From Sulfurovum indicum (GTDB taxonomy: Bacteria; Campylobacterota; Campylobacteria; Campylobacterales; Sulfurovaceae), in the NCBI RefSeq assembly GCF_014931715.1, contig NZ_CP063164.1, positions 682,001 through 746,000 of the forward strand: DNA of 64,000 bases, read 5' to 3'. Under the pieces are notes generated by a model, which worked only from the letters and a program-made list of their open reading frames with translations, did no database searches and was not told where the DNA came from. Position numbers and translations under genes: made by a program. This document shows positions 1-9,366 of the stretch, piece by piece (the stretch's first letter is position 1; the number at the start of each line of letters is the position of its first letter).

Positions 1-417
1 GGAAAGGAGCAGCTGCTTGATGAGATCACCAGGCATTTGCCTGAATCTCCCTGGCTATTTGATCCGGAGATCCTGACCACTGACAATATCCGTGATATCT
101 ACAAGGAGTTGATACGTGAATCGATCTTTGAAAACATGAGTGATGAAATCCCTTATGAAAGCGATGTGATCATCGATAAGATCTATGAGGAGGATCATAT
201 AGACAAAGTCTATGCAACGATCGTAGTGGAGAAGGAGACCCAAAAAGGTATGATCGTAGGGCAGAAAGGTGCGGGGATCAAGCGTGTCGGAAAGCTTGCA
301 CGTGAACAGATGGAGCGTTTCGCCGGCAAGAAGATATTTCTTGATCTTCATGTCTCTGTTAAAAAAGGCTGGAGCAAAAATAGAGAAAGCCTGGAAGAAT
401 TTGGTTATATTGTATAA
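1..417 (+). CDS. era: GTPase Era, C-terminal part (5' end outside window)
   Basis: This is the last 138 codons of Era, the GTPase that binds the 3' end of 16S rRNA and helps assemble the 30S subunit. The reading frame is open from base 1, so the GTPase domain lies upstream of the window. What remains is the end of the linker and the KH RNA-binding domain, recognised by the GxxG loop in VGQKGAGIKRVG and the typical ending KKGWSKNRESLEEFGY. The family assignment is firm. The gene is followed by an AT-rich gap of about 140 bp that leads into the msh operon. Confidence 0.95.
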   Translation, partial: GKEQLLDEITRHLPESPWLFDPEILTTDNIRDIYKELIRESIFENMSDEIPYESDVIIDKIYEEDHIDKVYATIVVEKETQKGMIVGQKGAGIKRVGKLAREQMERFAGKKIFLDLHVSVKKGWSKNRESLEEFGYIV

Positions 418-464
418 AGATATTGATTGCAAAAAAGTTGATCTAAACCCTTTGGGTCAAATAG

Positions 465-502
465 TTGACAATTAAGAATAGTTATAATTTTTTTACTATA
501 TT
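465..502 (+). promoter_or_regulatory. Possible msh operon promoter region
   Basis: The gap between era and the first msh gene is strongly AT-rich. It contains a TTGACA at 465-470 and -10-like boxes TATAAT at 483-488 and TATATT at 497-502. The TTGACA-to-TATAAT spacing is only 12 bp, so no single pair is a good sigma70 promoter. A promoter here is expected from the layout, but which box is used is uncertain. Confidence 0.35.
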
Positions 503-561
503 GTAAGATAGTTTTAATATTATAACATATATAATTGGTCAACAAAGAAGGAAGTTTAGAG

Positions 562-2103
562 ATGTTTTTGAAAAAGAATGGACTACCAGAATCAAAGTCG
601 GCTATAAAGAATTTTGTTACGCTGAACGCATATACGGGGAAGAACTACATATTCAAAGGGGACAAGTTCCAGCCTTTGAAAAAACTGACCTATAATACCG
701 CAAATTTTATCACCTCATATCTGAGTAATAAAGATTTTATTACCACCACAATAAGTGTGAGTCGAAGTATCCCTGAAGAGGATCTTCAAGATATTCTTGA
801 GATCAAAGCCTATGAAGAGTTGGGATTGGATCAGGCACAAGAGTATATCATCTCTTCTATAGAAGCTGAAAGCAGCAATGAAGAGAGAGAATTCCATCTC
901 TTTGTCGCGGAATCGGAAGTACTCAACCAGCTTTATCTGCCCATCAAAGAGGAAACGAAATATCTGGATCTTATTGTACCGGTTCCTCTTTTATATAAAG
1001 TCCTTTATGAAAAAGAGATCCTGAATGACAGTGGAACACACTGTTTTGTATACTTTACAAAGTATGATGCCTTCATCTGTTTTTACAAGAATGGCGAGTA
1101 TATTTATTCAAAGTCTATAGAGTTCTCTCTGGAACAGATCTACGAGAAGTTTTGTGAAATAGAGGGCGAGCAGGTCGATAAAAGTGAATTCTTTTCTATT
1201 TTGGAGACAGAGGGACTGAAAGCGACAGACAGTAAATACCAGCAGAACTTCATGAAAATTTTCGGTGAAGTCTTTATTACGATCAATGACATAATTATCT
1301 ATACAAAAAGAGCCTTTCAGCTTGAAACTGTTGACCATATGTATATCGGCAGCGCACAGGGACCGATTGTAGGGATAGATGAATACAGTCATAACTATCT
1401 TGGACTTCCTTCTGCAGATTTCAATTTTGATTACAATGTCAATAATGAAGAGTGGTATACTGATCAGCTTCAATACTTGATGCTGCTGACTTCAATGGAG
1501 TATATCGAAGACGAAAGCATCGTATTGAATCTCACAGTCTTCCCCAGACCGCCGGCATTTGTCAAGAGGGCAAGCGGTCAGTTCATTATTGCGACCTTCG
1601 CCGCTATTTCGATTGGGCTTGCGTATCCGCTTTATCACCTGATGAGTTCCTATGCAAATGATGCAAAGACATTTGCATTAAGTAAACAAAATGAGGTCTT
1701 GACAGCAGAGACAAACAAATATAAAAAGATCCTGAGTGAGAAAAAAAAGCAGATCAGTCAACTTGATAAAGAGTTGGCACGTCTGGCCAAACTCTATAGT
1801 GAAAAAACAAAAACACTGCAGTCTGTCTACAAGGAGAAAGTCGATTATCATCTTAAATCTGAACTTTTTTATACGATAGCCGAAGAGCTGAACAGATTTA
1901 ATGTACATGTTGACAGGATCTTTACCAAGGAAGATACCATCTGGATGTCGCTTGTCAGTTCTGATGACAGGAAGCTTACGGAGTTGATCAAGTATATCTC
2001 TGAGACACATTTTGATGAGATTAAAGAGATCAATATCGAATTGATCGAGAAAGAGCCGGGCAGTGAGCATTACAAAGGTTTGTTAAAGGTTGAATTAAGA
2101 TGA
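562..2103 (+). CDS. mshI: MshI/PilM-PilN-like pilus assembly protein
   Basis: This is the first gene of the MSHA-type pilus cluster. I place the start at ATG 562, not at the in-frame TTG 535, because AAGGAAG lies 8 bp before 562. The protein (513 aa) has a long cytoplasmic part resembling PilM-like actin-fold proteins, one membrane segment near two thirds of its length (IIATFAAISIGLAYPL), then a coiled coil and a small C-terminal domain like PilN. MshI proteins join these features, and they form the inner-membrane alignment complex that recruits the assembly ATPase. The assignment rests on architecture and gene order; direct sequence recognition is weak. Its stop overlaps the next start (ATGA). 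Confidence 0.7.
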   Translation: MFLKKNGLPESKSAIKNFVTLNAYTGKNYIFKGDKFQPLKKLTYNTANFITSYLSNKDFITTTISVSRSIPEEDLQDILEIKAYEELGLDQAQEYIISSIEAESSNEEREFHLFVAESEVLNQLYLPIKEETKYLDLIVPVPLLYKVLYEKEILNDSGTHCFVYFTKYDAFICFYKNGEYIYSKSIEFSLEQIYEKFCEIEGEQVDKSEFFSILETEGLKATDSKYQQNFMKIFGEVFITINDIIIYTKRAFQLETVDHMYIGSAQGPIVGIDEYSHNYLGLPSADFNFDYNVNNEEWYTDQLQYLMLLTSMEYIEDESIVLNLTVFPRPPAFVKRASGQFIIATFAAISIGLAYPLYHLMSSYANDAKTFALSKQNEVLTAETNKYKKILSEKKKQISQLDKELARLAKLYSEKTKTLQSVYKEKVDYHLKSELFYTIAEELNRFNVHVDRIFTKEDTIWMSLVSSDDRKLTELIKYISETHFDEIKEINIELIEKEPGSEHYKGLLKVELR

Positions 2104-2753
2104 AGTTTTTAGAGGATAAATTAGAAGAGCTGGATGCTTATTTTGCTCCGAAAAAAGAGAGTGAAAAGTGGTTGATCATTCTGGGGATCGCAGGTTTTAT
2201 TACCTATCTTGCCTATGATTATCTCCTGCCATATACCGAGCAGCTGCACAAAAAGAGTGAAGTGGCAAAAAAATCTGTTGAAAAAAGCATTAAAGATAAC
2301 AGGCTTTATATGCGCAGTATCACAGTCAATGGAGATAAAGACTATTATGTGAAAAAGTATACTCAGGATATTGCCAACAAGAAGAAACGTATTGCCAAAA
2401 CAAAAGAGAAGATCACCTTTATTGACTCAAACCTTAACAAGCTTTCAGATATGCTTTTTAACCAGAAGAACTGGTCTATCTTCCTGAACTCTATCACAGA
2501 TAAAGCGGAAGTGCAGAATGTAGACCTGGAATATATAAGCAACAAGTATGTGAACAGTTCCGGGAGTTTCGGACATGTACTTGAAGTAGGTATTGGCTGC
2601 AAAGGGGAGTACAAGAATATTGTCAAGTTCATGAATGAACTGGAACAGAATGTGCTGGTTACAGATATTTACGGTACAGAGTTGTATATGGATGAAAACT
2701 CATCCAAGATCGTAGCAGATATCAATATCTCAGTATGGGGGATCAATCGCTAA
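2100..2753 (+). CDS. mshJ: MshJ/PilO-like inner-membrane pilus protein
   Basis: A 217-aa protein with one N-terminal membrane segment (WLIILGIAGFITYLAYDYLL), a charged coiled coil, and a C-terminal periplasmic domain. This is the PilO/MshJ plan. It would sit in the inner-membrane platform with MshI and contact the secretin through the next gene product. Its start ATG overlaps the stop of mshI by 4 nt, so the two are probably translationally coupled. The call depends on architecture and on its place between mshI and mshK. Confidence 0.68.
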   Translation: MKFLEDKLEELDAYFAPKKESEKWLIILGIAGFITYLAYDYLLPYTEQLHKKSEVAKKSVEKSIKDNRLYMRSITVNGDKDYYVKKYTQDIANKKKRIAKTKEKITFIDSNLNKLSDMLFNQKNWSIFLNSITDKAEVQNVDLEYISNKYVNSSGSFGHVLEVGIGCKGEYKNIVKFMNELEQNVLVTDIYGTELYMDENSSKIVADINISVWGINR

Positions 2754-3166
2754 TGAAAAAGTTATTAACAATCATATTTTTTTGTCTGACCGCCGTCTAT
2801 GCTGATTTGTCTGTTCAAAAGATAGAAAATATGATCCAGAAAATACATCTGAAACGTGAAGGCATCAGTCTTGACAAGCTGGAACAGACAAAAGAGCCGT
2901 TCGTACGTATTGAACAGGAAGAGAATACTACAGTTGTGATTGTACCTGAGCCGAGAGAGGAAGATGTAAAGCTGTCACTGCACGCAATAATGGGAGGGAA
3001 AGCCTTTATCAATGACGGCTGGAAAAAAGTGGGTGATGTGATCCTTGGCTATACAGTAAAATATATCGGTAAAAAAGGTGTGGTATTGAGAAACAGAAAC
3101 ACCATAAAAAAGTTGTTTCTTGGCAAGCCAAAGAAAAAAATTATCATACTAGAAGAAAGGGAATAG
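2753..3166 (+). CDS. mshK: MshK/PilP-like periplasmic pilus protein
   Basis: A short exported protein (137 aa from ATG 2753). The in-frame ATG at 2735 is less likely, because 2753 gives a clean signal peptide (MKKLLTIIFFCLTAVYA) and overlaps the mshJ stop by 1 nt. The mature part has a PilP/GspC-like beta domain with the sequence INDGWKKVGDVILGYTVKYI. In PilP and MshK proteins this region links the inner-membrane complex to the secretin. The function is inferred from position directly before the secretin gene. Confidence 0.62.
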   Translation: MKKLLTIIFFCLTAVYADLSVQKIENMIQKIHLKREGISLDKLEQTKEPFVRIEQEENTTVVIVPEPREEDVKLSLHAIMGGKAFINDGWKKVGDVILGYTVKYIGKKGVVLRNRNTIKKLFLGKPKKKIIILEERE

Positions 3167-3167
3167 G

Positions 3168-4763
3168 ATGAAAAGAGTAAAAAACAAGGGGATACAGTTC
3201 GTTTTTGCCATAATGATGGCAATAGGGCTGACCAATACTGCCGTTGCAGATGAGTGTTCAAGCAAACTCTTCTCGGTTACCATTGACAGTCAACTGACAA
3301 TCGGAGATGTGATTGAAAATCTTGCAGATACATGTGCCATGACGGTGGTTGTCAAAGATGAGGCGGCACGGAAAAGAATGAAGAAGAAGCTTTACTATGT
3401 AAAGCTGAAGAACGCTACTCTGAAAGGTTTTCTGGATACGATTCTCAAGGATAATGACCTTCATTATACGCTTGCAGGGAATAAACTGAATATCTCCTAT
3501 CTCATTACAAGGACATTCCGTATCCATTATATTTCCGGTCAGAGAATTGGAAAGAGTAATGCAAATGTTACTATTGCCAGTCCACAGAGCTCTACAGGCG
3601 GAGTCAGAGGTTCAAATACAATAAATAGTGGCAGTACGCAAAATAGTCTTTCAAAGACCGGTATTTCAATTGAAAGTAGTGATGAATTCCAGTTCTGGAA
3701 AACAGTGGAGACGGAGATACAGCGTATCCTTATAGGTGCGGCAGACGGGAGTACACACTATACACGCACTGGTGATACCTGGACCGGTCCTGACGGCAGA
3801 GTATGGGAGTATAATCCTTTGGCTCCGATCGTAAATCCGGAAGCGGGTATGATCACAGTCACTGGTACAGCAAGGCAGATCAACAGAGTGGCAAGATATA
3901 TCCATACTTTAAGCAAGCAGATCAAGCAGCAGGTATTGATCGATGTACGTATTCTGTCAGTCACCTTTGATGACAGCCGTACGAGTGGGGTGGACTGGTC
4001 TCAACTCTACAGCCTGCAGAATTTTACGGTAGACTCGCTGCAAATGGCACAGAACAATGTGGCATCTTACACATTTGATGCTATTCAGGGGATTACTGAA
4101 GCAACTTTTGCACCGAATACTGATCCGACATCCGCCAGTGTTGTGAGTATTACCGGACATGCATCTGTGCAGGAGGTAGTCAAGTTCCTGGGAACACAGG
4201 GGGATGTAAAAGCGATCTCAAGTCCTCGTGTTATGACACTGAACAACCAGCCTGCATTGATCAGTGTGGGTAAAGAGTTGTTCTACAAGATCAAGTCAAC
4301 CAGTGCCCTTGGAACAGGCAATAATCAGAATACAGCCGAAGGAGAAACGGTCGATTCCGTTTTTGCCGGGATCCTGCTTGATATCACGCCTGAGATCGAT
4401 GCAAACGGAATGATCACACTGAAGATAAACCCTTCTATTTCGGAAACAGTAAATCCAGTTGGCAAGGATAATACAATAAGACAGATCCCGCCGGATCTTA
4501 TCAGAAGACAAATCGCATCAGTCGTAAAAGTAAAAGACGGGGAACATGCGATCCTTGGCGGTCTTATTACGTCAAAAACTGGATTTGAAGCAAACAAGGT
4601 GCCGATACTTGGAGATATCCCGGTTTTAGAGTATCTATTCAAACAAGAAACAAAAATTGAGACCGTAGAGGAGCTGGTACTGATTATTACGCCGCATATT
4701 GTTAAAAACAGCAAATCTGTTTCTCTTAAAGATTTAGGATATACAAAAGTTAATGAAAAGTAG
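3168..4763 (+). CDS. mshL: MSHA-type secretin MshL (outer-membrane pore)
   Basis: This is the outer-membrane secretin through which the pilus passes. The 531-aa protein has a signal peptide ending near TNTAVA, an N-terminal STN-type domain (about residues 35-110), a Ser/Gly/Asn-rich linker (about 125-160), and the secretin domain to the C-terminus. The secretin signature VPILGDIPVLEYLF followed by ELVLIITPHIV is plain. A start at ATG 3168 is supported by AGGAT upstream. It overlaps mshM by 11 nt. The MshL subtype is favoured over PilQ or GspD by length and by the neighbours mshM and mshN. Confidence 0.88.
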   Translation: MKRVKNKGIQFVFAIMMAIGLTNTAVADECSSKLFSVTIDSQLTIGDVIENLADTCAMTVVVKDEAARKRMKKKLYYVKLKNATLKGFLDTILKDNDLHYTLAGNKLNISYLITRTFRIHYISGQRIGKSNANVTIASPQSSTGGVRGSNTINSGSTQNSLSKTGISIESSDEFQFWKTVETEIQRILIGAADGSTHYTRTGDTWTGPDGRVWEYNPLAPIVNPEAGMITVTGTARQINRVARYIHTLSKQIKQQVLIDVRILSVTFDDSRTSGVDWSQLYSLQNFTVDSLQMAQNNVASYTFDAIQGITEATFAPNTDPTSASVVSITGHASVQEVVKFLGTQGDVKAISSPRVMTLNNQPALISVGKELFYKIKSTSALGTGNNQNTAEGETVDSVFAGILLDITPEIDANGMITLKINPSISETVNPVGKDNTIRQIPPDLIRRQIASVVKVKDGEHAILGGLITSKTGFEANKVPILGDIPVLEYLFKQETKIETVEELVLIITPHIVKNSKSVSLKDLGYTKVNEK

Positions 4764-5565
4764 GTATGAAGCTGCCAAGAACGTATTTATAGATTCAGTT
4801 GATCTTGATGATTATATTGAACTGGACTCTTCTCTGACTGCTTATCAACAGCTTGAACACAGCATTGATAAGCCTTTGAAGATGATCCTTCTCTTTGGCC
4901 GTCCCGGTACAGGGAAGAGTATTCTTCTCAATCGTCTCCATAATAAACTCAAACACAAACGAGAGATCCACTACTTTGATACACCGGCGACCAATGAAAA
5001 GGAGTTTTTTCATAAAGTCTTTAAAGTATTGACAAAAAAATCGTTACCGCAAAACACTGAAGTGAACTTCTCTGCGCTGGTAAACTACTGTAAGGACCTG
5101 CGGGGGGAAAGAGAGATCATTATTCTTCTGGATGAAGCACAGATGTATGGTTCGGAGATGATGGAGAAGATACGGCTTCTCTCAGACAGCAGGGCAGTAA
5201 AATTCATTGTCTCTTTACATAAGACAGATGATGAAGACCTTGTGGCAAAGGAGCATTTCCAGTCAAGAATATGGGAAGTGATCGAGCTTCAAAATGCAAC
5301 TCTGCCGGAGCAGGCAGCCTATATACATAAAAAGCTTTTGAAAAAAAATCTTTTTGAAACTGCCAACAGTATCAAAGAGAAGCATATGAAACTTATCCAT
5401 AAGTTTACACAGGGTAACTACAGGGAGTGTAACAAGATGATGTTCACCATTTTTGAGATTTGTGAATATTATGACAGGCATGAACCTTCAAAGATCAACT
5501 ACCAACAGGTACCCAAACGTATCATAGAGATGGCTGCGCTGAAACTGGGGTATATCAATGTATAA
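4753..5565 (+). CDS. mshM: MshM/ExeA-like AAA ATPase
   Basis: A cytoplasmic AAA ATPase of the ExeA/GspA/MshM group (270 aa). Walker A is FGRPGTGKSILL (about residue 43 on) and Walker B is IIILLDEAQM. ExeA proteins help place and assemble secretins across the peptidoglycan; MshM is the MSHA counterpart. It lacks the C-terminal transmembrane and peptidoglycan-binding part of ExeA, as is usual for MshM. It is embedded by overlaps at both ends (11 nt with mshL, 8 nt with the next gene), so co-expression is very likely. Confidence 0.78.
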   Translation: MKSRYEAAKNVFIDSVDLDDYIELDSSLTAYQQLEHSIDKPLKMILLFGRPGTGKSILLNRLHNKLKHKREIHYFDTPATNEKEFFHKVFKVLTKKSLPQNTEVNFSALVNYCKDLRGEREIIILLDEAQMYGSEMMEKIRLLSDSRAVKFIVSLHKTDDEDLVAKEHFQSRIWEVIELQNATLPEQAAYIHKKLLKKNLFETANSIKEKHMKLIHKFTQGNYRECNKMMFTIFEICEYYDRHEPSKINYQQVPKRIIEMAALKLGYINV

Positions 5566-6244
5566 CATCAAAGCACTTGAAGAGGATTGGAAACGGTATA
5601 ACCGTAAAAAAAAGATACCCTGGATCATACTTCTTCTGCTTATAACAGTTGTTTTGGCGCTTATCCTTGCAAGGAATAGCGGTATGTTAAAACTTCAGGA
5701 TACCAATATGAAAAATCAGGTTACTACCACACCATCCACGCTGCAGCAGAGTCAGCCTGTTTTCAGGGACAAAGCATTAACAAAGCTTGAAGAACAGGAT
5801 AGAGAAGAAACGGTAGATGCACCTATGGATACCGGTTCTGGTGAGAGTATCAATGAAACAGATATGCAAGAGCGTACTGCTTTGGTCTCTTCAAAACCCC
5901 CTCGCAAAAAACTGCATATTGAAGTGATTGAAACAGCTTCAAGCCCTGAAGCTTTTAAAGAGATTGAAAAAAGATTCCGACTCGGGCATGATACAGACGA
6001 TTCTCTTTTTCTTGCAAGAGCATATTACAGTAAGGGTAACTACAAGAAAGCGGAGTACTGGGCGCTTCAGACCAATAAGATCAATGAGAATATAGAAGAG
6101 AGTTGGCTGATCTTTGCAAAAGCGAAAGTGAGGCGGGGACAAAAAAATGAAGCAATAAGAATTTTGAACAGATATGTCAAGAAAACAAACTCGATCGAAG
6201 CTAAAGTACTTCTGGAGAAGATAAAAAAAGGTATGATCAGATAG
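5558..6244 (+). CDS. mshN: MshN-like TPR pilus biogenesis protein
   Basis: A 228-aa bitopic protein with one membrane segment near the N-terminus (IPWIILLLLITVVLALIL), a polar Ser/Thr/Glu-rich linker, and a C-terminal half with TPR-like helices (LARAYYSKGNYKKAEYWALQTNKIN). MshN proteins have this plan and follow mshM in MSHA clusters. Their biochemical role is poorly known; they are thought to act as scaffolds. The name rests on architecture and gene order. About 60 bp separate it from mshE, the widest gap in the operon. Confidence 0.62.
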   Translation: MYNIKALEEDWKRYNRKKKIPWIILLLLITVVLALILARNSGMLKLQDTNMKNQVTTTPSTLQQSQPVFRDKALTKLEEQDREETVDAPMDTGSGESINETDMQERTALVSSKPPRKKLHIEVIETASSPEAFKEIEKRFRLGHDTDDSLFLARAYYSKGNYKKAEYWALQTNKINENIEESWLIFAKAKVRRGQKNEAIRILNRYVKKTNSIEAKVLLEKIKKGMIR

Positions 6245-6303
6245 CATTTAGCCAAATTGCGATGATAGCGTGGTATACTAATTAGATAAAAGGAGGGCGG
6301 AGA

Positions 6304-8043
6304 ATGGTAAAACTGATCGAGATGATGTTGGATGAAGGTCTTATTACAAAAGAGGCTATTTCGACACTGGTAAAAAGCAGACCTCCTAAAAAAATCTCTT
6401 TTGCAAATCTTATTGCAGAGAAGATGATCGATCTGAGTGTAGTTGAGAATTTTCTTGTCAAGAAAATAAGACAAGGAGTGATCACACTCTCCCATCTCGA
6501 GAAGATAGAAGGTATTGATATTGTTCCGATCTTGAAAGAAGTTGCCAAAGAGCTGCATGTCGAGTATATTGACCTGGATGAACATGAGATCGATATGAGA
6601 CTCTTCTCCGAAATCCCCTACAAGCAGCTGATCAGATATAATGTAATACCTATCGAAGAGACAGATCTCAATATTTTGATTGCATTTGAAGACCCTCTGG
6701 ATATGGGAGCACATGATGCGATACAGCGTCTCTTTCCCAAAAAACCGATTAAAATGGCTATTGCAAAACCGAGTCAGATCCGTCAGCATCTGCAGCGTCT
6801 TGAGATAAATGAGAGTGTTAAAGGGCTTATTCAGGATATCAGACAGGATCTGAGTCAGGAAGGCAATATTGATGAAGATAATGAAAATTCATCTGCTGTA
6901 TTGAAGCTGATCGATATCATATTGAAGTCAGCGATCTATATAGGTGCAAGTGATATCCATATTGAAGCAACTGAGAAAAGCTGTGTCGTACGTGAACGTG
7001 TGGATGGCATGTTAAGACAGAGTTTTACTTTCGATAAGGATATTTTCAATCCACTCTCTTCAAGAATGAAACTGCTTTCAAATCTGGATATCGCTGAAAA
7101 ACGAAAACCGCAGGATGGAAGATTTTCCGCCTCTATAGCCAACAGGGATTTTGACTTCAGGGTATCTACGCTTCCAACGATCTATGGAGAGTCGATCGTA
7201 CTGAGAATTCTTGACAAAACAAAAGCAATGATCAGACTGGAAGATGCAGGAATGAGCAAATTCTGTTATGATCGTTTTTCACAGGCGATCAAAGTACCAT
7301 ACGGGATCGTTCTTGTCACCGGGCCTACAGGTTCAGGTAAAACAACGACACTTTACGGAGCCCTCAATGCGATCAAGGATGTAAAAGACAAGATCATTAC
7401 GGTTGAAGATCCTGTAGAGTATCAGATGAGCGGACTGCAGCAGGTACAGGTGCGGCCGCATGTCGGTTTGGGATTTGCAGATGCTCTGAGATCGATTTTG
7501 AGACAGGATCCGGATAAGATCATGATCGGTGAGATCAGAGACAAGGAGACACTGCGTATTGCTATCCAGGCAGCATTGACAGGGCACCTGGTTCTTTCAA
7601 CCCTTCACACAAACGATGCGATCTCTGCAGTAACGAGGATCCTTGATATGGGGATCGAAGAGTACCTTGTCAGCGGGGCATTGGTGGCTATCCAGGCACA
7701 AAGACTTGTCCGAAAGATATGTACACATTGTAAAAGAGAGACGGTATTGCCGGAAAAACTTTTACAGGATGTCAGACAGTATCTTCCGGAGAACCCTGTT
7801 TTCTTTAAAGGAGAGGGGTGTAAAGAGTGTGGCCACAGTGGTTACAAAGGACGGGAGATGATTTCGGAAGTTTTGACTATCAGTGAGACATTCTCTCGAA
7901 TGATCGCGCGTAATGCTTCAAAAGAAGAGATGACGAAGCAGGCAGTAGAAGAGGGGTTTATCAGTATGTTTGAAGATGGTGTCCATAAGGCATTGGCAGG
8001 CAAAACAACGATTGAAGAAATTTACAGAGTAGCGAGACTATAG
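6304..8043 (+). CDS. mshE: MshE/GspE-type pilus extension ATPase
   Basis: The hexameric ATPase that drives pilus polymerisation (579 aa). An N-terminal MshEN/GspE-N-like region (residues 1-150) is followed by the ATPase core with Walker A GPTGSGKTTTLYGAL, Walker B-type IMIGEIRD, the His-box STLHTNDA, and a zinc-binding CxxC...CxxC pair (CTHC and CKEC). MshEN domains of this family can bind c-di-GMP, but the RLGxxL start of the binding motif is not clear here. A strong Shine-Dalgarno (AAAGGAGGG) precedes ATG 6304. It may have its own promoter in the gap after mshN. Confidence 0.9.
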   Translation: MVKLIEMMLDEGLITKEAISTLVKSRPPKKISFANLIAEKMIDLSVVENFLVKKIRQGVITLSHLEKIEGIDIVPILKEVAKELHVEYIDLDEHEIDMRLFSEIPYKQLIRYNVIPIEETDLNILIAFEDPLDMGAHDAIQRLFPKKPIKMAIAKPSQIRQHLQRLEINESVKGLIQDIRQDLSQEGNIDEDNENSSAVLKLIDIILKSAIYIGASDIHIEATEKSCVVRERVDGMLRQSFTFDKDIFNPLSSRMKLLSNLDIAEKRKPQDGRFSASIANRDFDFRVSTLPTIYGESIVLRILDKTKAMIRLEDAGMSKFCYDRFSQAIKVPYGIVLVTGPTGSGKTTTLYGALNAIKDVKDKIITVEDPVEYQMSGLQQVQVRPHVGLGFADALRSILRQDPDKIMIGEIRDKETLRIAIQAALTGHLVLSTLHTNDAISAVTRILDMGIEEYLVSGALVAIQAQRLVRKICTHCKRETVLPEKLLQDVRQYLPENPVFFKGEGCKECGHSGYKGREMISEVLTISETFSRMIARNASKEEMTKQAVEEGFISMFEDGVHKALAGKTTIEEIYRVARL

Positions 8044-8045
8044 TG

Positions 8046-9296
8046 ATGAAATATTTTAATGTAACAGTCATGGAGCGTGGAAAGAGACGTCAGGAGCTTT
8101 TGAAAGCAGACTCAAAGATGGCTGCAATAAAACAGGCAAAATATAAATTTCCGACAAATGTTGTGGTTGTAAAAGCAGAAGAGACCTCTGCCCCTCTGGG
8201 AGAGACTTTTTCAGCCCTCTTTGCAGGTTTGAAAAAGCTCTTTAGAACAAAGGTACCTATCAATGACAAGATCTCTACGATCCGACAGATCGCTGTTATG
8301 ACGGATGCAGGTATTGCTATCAATGATACTCTGGAGGATGTGGCTGACAATACGCATAATGAAAGGCTTAAAGAGATCTACACGAAGATCAATAACGATA
8401 TCAATGCCGGACACAGTATGTCAGATGCAATGGAGCCTTATACGAATGAGTTCGGGCATGTGGCATTGGCCATGACAAAACTGGGTGAGCGTACCGGTAA
8501 TATTTCCGAATCATACCATAAGCTTGCCGACATACTTGAAAATATTCGTGACAATACAGCAAAGTTCAAAAAAGCGATCAGGACCCCACTGATCACTTTG
8601 GTGGCAATGGCTATAGCTTTTACGATACTTATTATGGTAGTCGTACCGAAATTCAAAGATATTTTTGACAAATTCAAAACAGAACTGCCTCTGCCGACAC
8701 AGATACTTTTGAAACTGGAGTGGGCATTCAGCAACTATGGTGGATATATTCTTATAGCGATCATAGCATCCCTTGTCATGTTGAAGTTTTTATATCAAAA
8801 TAATGAGGAGTTCAAATACCAGATAGATAAAATTCTGATACATCCCAGGTTCTATCTGATCAATAAAGCGATCTTTCTTTCGACGATGCATAAATACAAT
8901 CTTGTCTTCGGAGAGCTGGTTAAATCGGGTGTTCCTGTTTCCGAAGCTTTGGAAACAGCAGTCGGTATGGTCGATAACCTGGCGATCAAAGAGCAGCTTT
9001 TGACGGTCAATGCCAATATCGGACGGGGTATGAACCTTGCAGATGCATTTGCCATCACCGGTTTATATGAGAATATGCTTCTGCAGATGATCAAAGCGGG
9101 TGAAGCAGGAGGTCAGCTGGATGCCATGCTGGAAAAAGTTACCCAATATTATGATATGCAGTTCCAGGATCTGATAGACAACCTGGCTGCCTATATTGAG
9201 CCGATCATGCTGTTTTTTATTGCAGGTTTGGTACTTTTGATGGCACTGGGTATCTTTATGCCGATGTGGGATCTCGGGAAAGCTGTTAAAGGATAG
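8046..9296 (+). CDS. mshG: MshG/GspF-type inner-membrane platform protein
   Basis: A polytopic protein of the T2SS-F/PilC/MshG family with two copies of the T2SF domain (about residues 65-190 and 275-395). Hydrophobic segments follow each copy (for example LITLVAMAIAFTILIMVVVPKF and PIMLFFIAGLVLLMALGIFM). It forms the platform on which MshE acts. I prefer ATG 8046 over GTG 8043; it follows the mshE stop directly. The operon ends here: the next gene is kdsB on the other strand, so pilins and minor pilins must be encoded elsewhere. Confidence 0.88.
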   Translation: MKYFNVTVMERGKRRQELLKADSKMAAIKQAKYKFPTNVVVVKAEETSAPLGETFSALFAGLKKLFRTKVPINDKISTIRQIAVMTDAGIAINDTLEDVADNTHNERLKEIYTKINNDINAGHSMSDAMEPYTNEFGHVALAMTKLGERTGNISESYHKLADILENIRDNTAKFKKAIRTPLITLVAMAIAFTILIMVVVPKFKDIFDKFKTELPLPTQILLKLEWAFSNYGGYILIAIIASLVMLKFLYQNNEEFKYQIDKILIHPRFYLINKAIFLSTMHKYNLVFGELVKSGVPVSEALETAVGMVDNLAIKEQLLTVNANIGRGMNLADAFAITGLYENMLLQMIKAGEAGGQLDAMLEKVTQYYDMQFQDLIDNLAAYIEPIMLFFIAGLVLLMALGIFMPMWDLGKAVKG

Positions 9297-9310
9297 CATG
9301 CAGCGTGTGT

Positions 9311-9332
9311 GACAGAAAAACCTCTTTCTGTC
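9311..9332. terminator. Hairpin between convergent mshG and kdsB
   Basis: GACAGAAA at 9311-9318 and TTTCTGTC at 9325-9332 form a perfect 8-bp stem with a 6-nt loop in the 70-bp gap between two convergent genes. A clear T-run is missing, so it may act as a bidirectional terminator or simply as an mRNA 3' end structure. Confidence 0.5.
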
Positions 9333-9366
9333 TGCACTCGGGTTTATTGTGTTTTATGTTTGATCT

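Noticed and set aside
55-432. Antisense ORF over era
   Set aside because: It mirrors the codons of a clear gene and has no ribosome site or family match; a shadow ORF, as are many other long opposite-strand frames (for example 6067-6789, 34793-35851 and 36737-37432).
465-488. Consensus sigma70 promoter of the msh operon
   Set aside because: TTGACA and TATAAT are both perfect but only 12 bp apart, too close to work as a pair; kept only as a possible promoter region.
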